Shown here in pieces: positions 14,593 to 19,606 of a stretch of 19,606 nt of DNA; position 1 is the first letter of the stretch; each line of letters begins with the position of its first letter. Made by a program: the position numbers and the translations under genes. The DNA lies in assembly GCA_031376265.1 (NCBI GenBank), contig JANMDK010000134.1, forward strand, positions 1 to 19,606, in the 5' to 3' direction. This stretch comes from SZAS-79 sp031376265. Its GTDB lineage: Bacteria; Pseudomonadota; Gammaproteobacteria; Burkholderiales; SG8-39. The notes below the pieces were generated by a model, which saw only the letters and a program-made list of their open reading frames with translations, searched no databases and was not told the DNA's origin.

Positions 14593-15588
14593 ATGTATAC
14601 CCAATCCATGGATACGCCCGGGCAGGTGGAGAAGACCGCCGCCCCTTCGACGGCCGAGGAGCAGCACTTCCAGGCCACCGTCGACGCCGAAGGCAAGATC
14701 GAGCCGCGCGACTGGATGCCCGAGGCCTATCGCAAGACGCTGCTGCGCCAGATCTCGCAGCATGCGCATTCCGAGATCGTCGGCATGCTGCCCGAGGGCA
14801 ACTGGATCTCGCGCGCGCCGAGCCTCAAGCGCAAGGCGATCCTGATCGCCAAGGTGCAGGACGAGGCGGGGCACGGCCTCTACCTCTACAGCGCCGCCGA
14901 AACGCTCGGCCAGTCGCGCGACCAGATGATGGATGCGCTGCATGAAGGACGAGCCAAGTACTCGTCGATCTTCAATTACCCGACCCTCCAGTGGGCGGAT
15001 GTCGGCGCCATCGGCTGGCTCGTGGACGGCGCGGCGATAATGAACCAGATCCCGCTCTGCCGTTGCTCGTATGGCCCGTATGCGCGCGCCATGATCCGCG
15101 TCTGCAAGGAGGAATCCTTCCACCAGCGCCAGGGCTTCGACATCATGCTTTCGCTCTCGAAAGGAACCGGGGCGCAGAAGGCCATGGCGCAGGACGCCCT
15201 GAACCGCTGGTGGTGGCCGGTGCTGGCGATGTTCGGCCCGCCGGATGCGGACTCGGTGCACTCGGGCCAGTCGGCGCGGTGGAAGATCAAGCGCGTGTCG
15301 AACGACGAGCTGCGGCAGAAATTCATCGATGCGACCGTGCCTCAGGCGGAATTGCTCGGGCTCACGATGCCGGACGACCAGCTCGAGTGGAATGCGGAGC
15401 GCGGGCACTACGACTTCGGCCCGATCGACTGGGACGATTTCTGGCGCGTGGTCAACGGCGACGGCCCCTGCAACAAGGAGCGGCTCGCGGCGCGCGTCAG
15501 CGCCTACGAAGAAGGCCAGTGGGTGCGTGATGCGGCAATGGCGTATGCCGAAAAGCAAAAGGCACGTCTTCAACGGGAGGCCGCATGA
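14593..15588 (+). CDS. paaA: 1,2-phenylacetyl-CoA epoxidase subunit PaaA (catalytic)
   Basis: Di-iron oxygenase subunit of the PaaABCE complex, which converts phenylacetyl-CoA to the ring-1,2-epoxide using O2 and electrons from PaaE. Length is 331 residues, about 20 more than the enterobacterial protein, the excess being at the N-terminus. Diagnostic stretches: IEPRDWMPEAYRKTLLRQI, HAHSEIVGMLPEGNW, AKVQDEAGHGLYLYSAAE and ICKEESFHQ-like CKEESFHQRQGF. Two E-x-x-H metal motifs are intact (Glu91/His94 and Glu174/His177). The ATG at 14593 is the first; ATG 14608 would shorten the protein by 5 residues. No ribosome binding site is present, see the candidate -10 just before the ATG. The stop overlaps the paaB start (ATGA). 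Identification is secure. Confidence 0.97.
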   Translation: MYTQSMDTPGQVEKTAAPSTAEEQHFQATVDAEGKIEPRDWMPEAYRKTLLRQISQHAHSEIVGMLPEGNWISRAPSLKRKAILIAKVQDEAGHGLYLYSAAETLGQSRDQMMDALHEGRAKYSSIFNYPTLQWADVGAIGWLVDGAAIMNQIPLCRCSYGPYARAMIRVCKEESFHQRQGFDIMLSLSKGTGAQKAMAQDALNRWWWPVLAMFGPPDADSVHSGQSARWKIKRVSNDELRQKFIDATVPQAELLGLTMPDDQLEWNAERGHYDFGPIDWDDFWRVVNGDGPCNKERLAARVSAYEEGQWVRDAAMAYAEKQKARLQREAA

Positions 15589-15914
15589 GCGAAGAGAAAA
15601 AGCCGGGGGGTACGGGGGGCGGCACGCCCCCTGTACGCGACTGGCCATTGTGGGAAGTTTTCATCCGCAGTAAGCAGGGCCTGGATCACAAGCACTGTGG
15701 AAGCCTCCATGCGACGGATGCCAAGCAGGCGATCCAGATGGCGCGCGACGTCTACACGCGGCGCAACGAGGGCGTGTCGATCTGGGTGGTGCCCTCGTCC
15801 TCGATTACCGCCTCGGACCCCGGCGACCGGGAATCCTTCGTGGACCCGATGGCCGACAAGATTTTCCGCCACCCGACGTTCTACGAACTCCCGGATGAAG
15901 TGAAGCACATGTAA
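15585..15914 (+). CDS. paaB: 1,2-phenylacetyl-CoA epoxidase subunit PaaB
   Basis: Small bridging subunit needed for assembly of the PaaABCE epoxidase. It has 109 residues, against about 95 in enterobacteria. The core WPLWEVFIRSKQGLDHKHCG, AIQMARDVYTRRNEGVSIWV and HPTFYELPDEVKHM is typical. The extra part is an N-terminal MSEEKKPGGTGGGTPPVRD segment, largely encoded by a 12-bp-stem inverted repeat (15610-15636). The start is well supported by GGGAGG at 15575-15580 and by the ATGA overlap with paaA. The stop codon shares its last base with the paaC start (TAATG). The Gly-rich linker probably lies outside the conserved fold. Confidence 0.96.
   Translation: MSEEKKPGGTGGGTPPVRDWPLWEVFIRSKQGLDHKHCGSLHATDAKQAIQMARDVYTRRNEGVSIWVVPSSSITASDPGDRESFVDPMADKIFRHPTFYELPDEVKHM
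15610..15636 (+). repeat. Near-perfect palindrome inside the 5' end of paaB
   Basis: A 27-nt inverted repeat: GTACGGGGGGCG (15610-15621) pairs base by base with CGCCCCCTGTAC (15625-15636), one G.U pair, loop GCA. It begins 25 nt after the A of the paaB start codon and encodes Gly9 to about Arg18. It may slow or tune translation or stabilise part of the paa mRNA, or be an inserted REP-like palindrome kept in frame. Only one copy was seen in the window. Confidence 0.75.
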
Positions 15915-16675
15915 TGAGCGCGAAGGTCGACACGAAGGTGGACTACCTCCTTCGCCTTGGCGACAACACCCTGGTCCTCGGCCAGCGCCTCGCCGAATGG
16001 CTCGGGCATGCGCCGGTGCTCGAGGAAGACATCGCCTCGGCGAACATCTCGCTGGACCTGGTCGGCCAGGCGCGGCTGTGGCTCACGCTCGCCGGCGTGC
16101 TGGAAGGCAAAGGGCGCGACGAAGACAAGCTCGCCTTTCACCGCGACCAGCAGCAGTACCGCAATTTCACGCTGCTCGAGCTGCCGAACGGCGACTACGC
16201 TTATACGATCGTGCGCCGGTTCCTCTTCGACACCTGGCACTGCCTCGCGCTCGAGGCGCTGACCCGATCGAAGGATGCCGACATCGCCGCCATCGCGGCA
16301 AAAGCCAGGAAGGAGGCGGACTACCACCGCCGCCATAGCAGCGACTGGCTGGTGCGCCTGGGCGACGGTACCGGCGAGTCGCACGCGCGCATGCAGGCGG
16401 CGCTGGAGGTGCAATGGCGCTACACGGCGGAGTTCTTCAATGCGGATGCCATCGACCGCGCCATGGCCGAGTCCGGCGAAGGCTTCGCCCCCGAAAGCCT
16501 GCGCGCGCATTGGCTCGAGGAAGTCTCGACCATGCTCACAGAGGCGACCCTGAAGGTGCCGGCCGAGGCGAAATACCTCTCGCGCGGCAAGGAGGGCGAG
16601 CACAGCGAGCACCTCTCTTACCTGCTGGCCGAGATGCAGGTGCTGCAGCGGGCGCACCCGGGCGCAACGTGGTGA
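15914..16675 (+). CDS. paaC: 1,2-phenylacetyl-CoA epoxidase subunit PaaC (structural)
   Basis: Structural partner of PaaA in the epoxidase heterodimer; it has the same ferritin-like fold but no working di-iron site. The 253-residue length is close to the usual 248. Diagnostic stretches: YLLRLGDNTLVLGQRLAEW, HAPVLEEDIASANISLDLVG, LPNGDYAYTIVRRFLFDTWH, KEADYHRRHSSDWLVRLGDG and the C-terminal REGEHSE-like GKEGEHSEHLSYLLAEMQ. The start is TAATG-coupled to paaB and the end overlaps the paaD GTG start by 4 bp (GTGA), so stoichiometric translation from one mRNA is expected. Nothing is missing relative to the family. Confidence 0.96.
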   Translation: MSAKVDTKVDYLLRLGDNTLVLGQRLAEWLGHAPVLEEDIASANISLDLVGQARLWLTLAGVLEGKGRDEDKLAFHRDQQQYRNFTLLELPNGDYAYTIVRRFLFDTWHCLALEALTRSKDADIAAIAAKARKEADYHRRHSSDWLVRLGDGTGESHARMQAALEVQWRYTAEFFNADAIDRAMAESGEGFAPESLRAHWLEEVSTMLTEATLKVPAEAKYLSRGKEGEHSEHLSYLLAEMQVLQRAHPGATW

Positions 16676-17169
16676 CATGCGAGGCGGGCTGTGAGGCGGC
16701 CTGGGCCGTGCTGCGAGGCATCCCCGACCCCGAGATCCCGGTCATCAGCATCGTCGACCTCGGCATCGTGCGCGGCGTCACGGTAACCGGCAGCGCAGTG
16801 GAAGTTGCGATCACGCCGACGTACTCGGGCTGCCCTGCGCTTCACGCGATCGAGGAGGACATCGGCGCCCGGCTGCGCGAGTCGGGATTCAGTAAGGTCA
16901 TAGTCACGCAGCAGCTCTCGCCCGCGTGGACCACGGACTGGATCGCCGCGGATGCGCGCGAGCGCCTGCGCGGCTACGGCATCGTGCCGCCGATCCGCAC
17001 GCAGGGCACGGATTCGCATCGCATCCACATCTTCTCGCGCGGGGTCAATTGCCCGCGCTGCGACTCGGAAAACACCGAGCAGCTTTCGGCGTTCGGCTCG
17101 ACTGCGTGCAAGGCGATGTACCGCTGCATCGACTGCCGCGAGCCCTTCGACTACTTCAAGCCGCTGTAA
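16672..17169 (+). CDS. paaD: PaaD, Fe-S/DUF59-type maturation factor of the epoxidase
   Basis: Accessory protein of the phenylacetyl-CoA epoxidase, also called PaaJ; thought to help build the metal or Fe-S centres, as it combines a MIP18/DUF59 domain with a C-terminal Cys cluster. The 165-residue length equals the enterobacterial protein. N-terminal domain: LRGIPDPEIPVISIVDLGIV and PTYSGCPA; then LSPAWTTDWIAADARERLRGYGI; then the Cys-rich end CPRC (127, 130), FGSTACKAMYRC (146, 152) and C155 in CREPFDYFKPL. The start is taken as GTG 16672, which makes a GTGA overlap with the paaC stop; GTG 16669 directly before it is an equal alternative. It ends TAATG-coupled to paaE. Confidence 0.95.
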   Translation: MTCEAGCEAAWAVLRGIPDPEIPVISIVDLGIVRGVTVTGSAVEVAITPTYSGCPALHAIEEDIGARLRESGFSKVIVTQQLSPAWTTDWIAADARERLRGYGIVPPIRTQGTDSHRIHIFSRGVNCPRCDSENTEQLSAFGSTACKAMYRCIDCREPFDYFKPL

Positions 17170-18248
17170 TGAGCACCCCCCATTTCCACGCGCTGCGCGT
17201 GACCGACGTGCGCCGCGAGACCGCCGAGTGCGTCTCGCTAGCCCTTGAAGTGCCGCCGGCGCTCGCCGACAAGTTTCGCTTCGTGCAGGGCCAGTATCTC
17301 AATGTTCGGCGCGAGACGGGCGGCGGCGAAGTGCGGCGCTCGTATTCGATCTGCTCGGGGCTCGATGACGGCGAGCTGCGCATCGCGGTCAAGGAAGTGC
17401 CGGAAGGACAATTCTCCGTCTGGGCGAACCGGGAGCTCCTGCCCGGGGCCACGCTGGAGGTGATGCCGCCGGAAGGGCGTTTCTTCGTGCCGCTCGACCG
17501 GGCGAACGCAAAGCACCATGTCGCCTTCGCCGCCGGCAGCGGCATCACGCCGGTCCTGTCCCTGGCGCGCACAGTGCTCGCGCGCGAGCCGAACTCCCGC
17601 TTCACGCTGGTCTACGGCAACCGCACGCTCGCCTCGGTGATCTTCAACGAGGCGCTGGAGGACCTCAAGGACAAGTACATGTCCCGCTTCGCCCTCTATC
17701 ACGTGTTCTCGCGCGACGTGCAGGCGGTGGAGCTTTTCAATGGGCGAGTGGATGGCGCAAAGGTGCGCGAATTCCTCGGCACGCTGATCCCGTCGTCGAC
17801 GATCGACGAAGCGTTCATCTGCGGCCCGGCCGTCATGGGCGACGAAGTGAAAGCCGTGCTGGAAGAGCAGGGCGTGCCGGCCGGGCGCATCCACCTCGAG
17901 CGGTTCGGTGCGCCGCCGGCGGCGGCGGGGCGGCGAAAGGAAGTGCCCACCGCGCCCTCGGGCAGGACGGCGAATGTCACCGTCATCGTCGATGGCCTGC
18001 GCTACGAACTCGACCTGCCCGAGGGCGGCTCGAGCATTCTCGATGCAGCGCTCAAAGCCGGCGCCGACCTGCCTTACGCCTGCAAGGCCGGCGTCTGCTG
18101 CACCTGCCGCGCGCGCATCACCGAAGGCGAGGTGCGCATGGACGCCAACTACACCCTCGAGGCCGCCGAAATCGCCGCGGGCTATCGCCTCGCCTGCCAG
18201 TCGCATCCGATAACGCCCAAGGTCACCCTGGATTTCGATCAGCGCTAG
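17169..18248 (+). CDS. paaE: PaaE, NADPH-dependent reductase of phenylacetyl-CoA epoxidase
   Basis: Electron-transfer subunit that passes electrons from NADPH through FAD and a [2Fe-2S] centre to the PaaA di-iron site. It has 359 residues, the family length. FAD-binding RRSYSIC (Arg57, Tyr59, Ser60), nucleotide-binding GSGITPVLS (from Gly123), CGPAVM (Cys218), then a plant-type ferredoxin domain (about 275-359) with Cys305, Cys310, Cys313 and Cys343 as cluster ligands. An additional Cys311 sits between two ligands (VCCTC). It is the last gene of paaABCDE; the genes for PaaK, PaaG, PaaZ and the later beta-oxidation steps do not follow, nor does a terminator. The next feature is the marR promoter. 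Confidence 0.96.
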   Translation: MSTPHFHALRVTDVRRETAECVSLALEVPPALADKFRFVQGQYLNVRRETGGGEVRRSYSICSGLDDGELRIAVKEVPEGQFSVWANRELLPGATLEVMPPEGRFFVPLDRANAKHHVAFAAGSGITPVLSLARTVLAREPNSRFTLVYGNRTLASVIFNEALEDLKDKYMSRFALYHVFSRDVQAVELFNGRVDGAKVREFLGTLIPSSTIDEAFICGPAVMGDEVKAVLEEQGVPAGRIHLERFGAPPAAAGRRKEVPTAPSGRTANVTVIVDGLRYELDLPEGGSSILDAALKAGADLPYACKAGVCCTCRARITEGEVRMDANYTLEAAEIAAGYRLACQSHPITPKVTLDFDQR

Positions 18249-18254
18249 CCTGGA

Positions 18255-18298
18255 TTGACAATAGCTGCCTGAGCAGGCAATTTACTGCCTCGGCAGCT
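18255..18298 (+). promoter_or_regulatory. marR promoter with double-palindrome operator
   Basis: A consensus -35 TTGACA (18255-18260) is followed by a perfect palindrome TGCCTG-AG-CAGGCA (18266-18279) and a second, CTGCC-TC-GGCAG (18285-18296). Their centres are 18 bp apart, and the outer arms AGCTGCC (18263-18269) and GGCAGCT (18292-18298) are also complementary. The likely -10 (CAATTT, 18278-18283, spacer 17) lies between the palindromes. A MarR dimer at either site would block RNA polymerase, so this is the probable autoregulatory operator of the efflux operon. Confidence 0.8.
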
Positions 18299-18315
18299 AA
18301 TTTGGCGGTGCAGCA

Positions 18316-18759
18316 ATGGGCCTCTATCGGGCGGAAACCTATCGCGTCGAGGACAGCGTCGGTTTCATGATCACGCGCCTTCGCGCCGCGATCTTTGCGT
18401 CCGTGGACCGCGAGATTTCGCCCTGGGGCGTGTCCTCCGCGCAGGCGGCGATCCTCATCTACATCGCGCACGGCCGCGGTAACCGCGCCGCCGACATCGC
18501 GCGGGACTACAGCTACGACACCGGCTCGATGACGCGCATGATCGACCGGCTGGTCAAGAAAGGCCTGCTGCGCCGCGTACGCGACGACGCCGACCGGCGC
18601 GCGATGCTGCTCGAACTCACGGCCAAGGGTCAGAAGCTTACCGAGCGCCTGCCCGCCGTGGCAGCGCGTGCGCTCAACAGCTTGCTGCGCGGCTTTTCGC
18701 GCGGCGAGCTCGACCAGCTCAAGGGCCTGCTCGGGCGAATGCTGGCCAATGTGGAGTAG
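18316..18759 (+). CDS. MarR family transcriptional regulator
   Basis: A 147-residue winged-helix repressor. After an N-terminal dimerisation helix (about 10-40) come the helix-turn-helix (SSAQAAILIYIAHGRGNRAADIARDYSYDTGSMTRMIDRLVKKGLL, about 40-85) and the wing RRVRDDADRRAMLLELTAKG with the conserved DxRR, then C-terminal dimerisation helices. It lies directly downstream of a double palindromic operator and overlaps an efflux outer-membrane gene by 11 bp. By analogy with MarR/EmrR systems it should repress its own operon and be released by a small, often aromatic, ligand. Control of the upstream paa operon is possible but not shown by any similar palindrome before paaA. The ATG at 18316 lies 17 nt after the operator. 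Confidence 0.94.
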   Translation: MGLYRAETYRVEDSVGFMITRLRAAIFASVDREISPWGVSSAQAAILIYIAHGRGNRAADIARDYSYDTGSMTRMIDRLVKKGLLRRVRDDADRRAMLLELTAKGQKLTERLPAVAARALNSLLRGFSRGELDQLKGLLGRMLANVE

Positions 18760-19606
18760 CCGCCTTTCCATGGCCCTTGCCTGCGTGCTGCTCGCAGGCT
18801 GCGTCACGCCGCAGGGGCGCCAGTCGACCGCGGCCCTGCCGGTCGAGCCGTTGAGCCTCGAAATGACGCAAACATTGGGCGGGTCGGCTGCCGGCGAATG
18901 GCCGGGCACAAGCTGGTGGACCGCTTTCGGCGACGCGCAGCTCGACCAGCTTGTCGGCGAAGCGCTGTCGGGCAGCCCGGCACTGCGTGTTGCGCAGGCA
19001 CGTATCGCGCAGGCGCGCGCGCTCGTGGACGCGGCGCTTGCGGCGTCGTCCCCGGGCATCATCGGCGGCCTCGACATCACCCGCCAGCGCTACAGCATCA
19101 GCGGCACCGTGCCGCCGCCGGTGGCCGGGACCGTCCGGACCACGAGCCGGCTGGCCATGGATTTCAGCTACGAGCTCGACTACGCCGGCCGCTATGACTC
19201 GGTCATCGCCGCAGCGCGCGCTTCGGTGTCGGCCGCGTCCGCAGACGCCCATGCCGCGCGGCTAACGCTGTCGTCTGCGATGGCGCGCGCCTACTTCCAG
19301 CTGCAGGGCCTGTTCGCGCTGCGCGAAATCACGCAGCGCGAGCTGGCGCAGGCGGCGCGCCGCATCGCGTTGACGAAACAGCGCTTCGCAGCGGGGCTCG
19401 ACACCGAGGCGGTCGTGAGCCGCGCGGAGTCGGCGCCGCCCGAGTTGCGCGCCGGCATCGCCCAGCTCGATGCCGCCGTCGCGCTTGCGCGCAACCAGCT
19501 TGCCGCGCTCGCCGGGCAGGGGCCGGACCGCGGGCTGAGGATCGTTGCGGCCGCATCCGTTCGTCCCACGCAATCGGCAAGCCATGCGCTCCCCGAGGCG
19601 CTCCCC
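18749..19606 (+). CDS. NodT/OprM-type efflux outer-membrane lipoprotein, 3' end outside window
   Basis: The first 286 residues of an outer-membrane factor of the RND/MFS efflux family, the TolC-like channel of a tripartite pump. The N-terminus is a lipoprotein signal: MWSSRLSMALACVLLAGC, lipobox LAGC, lipidated Cys18. Then come the family signatures: WWTAFGDAQLDQLVGEAL, ALRVAQARIAQARALV, FSYELDYAGRYDSVIAAARA and AYFQLQGLFALREI. The ATG at 18749 overlaps marR by 11 bp and gives Arg5 in the signal n-region; ATG 18770 would lose it and is less likely. It should be followed, beyond the window, by a HlyD-type adaptor and a DHA2/EmrB or RND transporter. The gene reads to the last base of the window. 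Confidence 0.9.
   Translation, partial: MWSSRLSMALACVLLAGCVTPQGRQSTAALPVEPLSLEMTQTLGGSAAGEWPGTSWWTAFGDAQLDQLVGEALSGSPALRVAQARIAQARALVDAALAASSPGIIGGLDITRQRYSISGTVPPPVAGTVRTTSRLAMDFSYELDYAGRYDSVIAAARASVSAASADAHAARLTLSSAMARAYFQLQGLFALREITQRELAQAARRIALTKQRFAAGLDTEAVVSRAESAPPELRAGIAQLDAAVALARNQLAALAGQGPDRGLRIVAAASVRPTQSASHALPEALP

Noticed and set aside
18898..19197. Arg-rich alternative open frame inside the efflux outer-membrane gene
   Set aside because: The frame from 18749 has a lipobox and clear outer-membrane factor signatures over the same DNA.

Overview
The window looks like chromosomal DNA of a GC-rich Gram-negative bacterium, most likely a betaproteobacterium. The evidence is a lol lipoprotein-release pair followed at a distance by comEC, outer-membrane and periplasmic gene types, and a compact paaABCDE operon with protein sequences close to proteobacterial families. 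This assignment is inference from gene content, not from a marker gene. Coding density is very high, and no tRNA, rRNA, IS element, CRISPR array or phage gene was seen.

Layout. 1-387 (minus) is the start of a flavin-binding PNPOx-like protein. 460-3970 (plus) carries a LolC/E-type permease, LolD and a CPA1-type Na+/H+ antiporter. 4090-8009 (plus) carries a Slam-like TPR plus outer-membrane barrel protein (DUF560), a large secreted FecR-domain protein whose C-terminus resembles a TbpB-type barrel, and a periplasmic DUF3124 protein. 8023-9614 (minus) is a two-gene operon of a DUF2062 membrane protein and a K+ channel with an RCK domain. 9745-12388 (plus) holds comEC and a dodecin-like gene ending in a clear terminator. 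12472-14504 (plus) holds an alpha/beta hydrolase, a Tyr/Pro/Gln-rich secreted protein and a glycine-zipper lipoprotein, closed by a second strong terminator. 14593-18248 is paaABCDE, encoding the complete phenylacetyl-CoA epoxidase, with every junction overlapping. 18255-19606 is a marR gene with a striking double palindrome in its promoter, followed by a NodT-type efflux outer-membrane lipoprotein that runs off the window.

Most interesting parts. (1) The Slam-like/FecR pair (4090-7486) looks like a type XI secretion-type translocator with a non-lipidated cargo carrying a FecR domain. (2) A 12-bp-stem hairpin lies inside the 5' end of paaB and encodes an extra Gly-rich N-terminal linker. (3) The marR operator has two palindromes 18 bp apart. 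(4) The dodecin-like protein lacks the flavin-stacking Trp. (5) Several genes have a -10-like hexamer 6-7 nt before the start codon, which suggests leaderless mRNAs.
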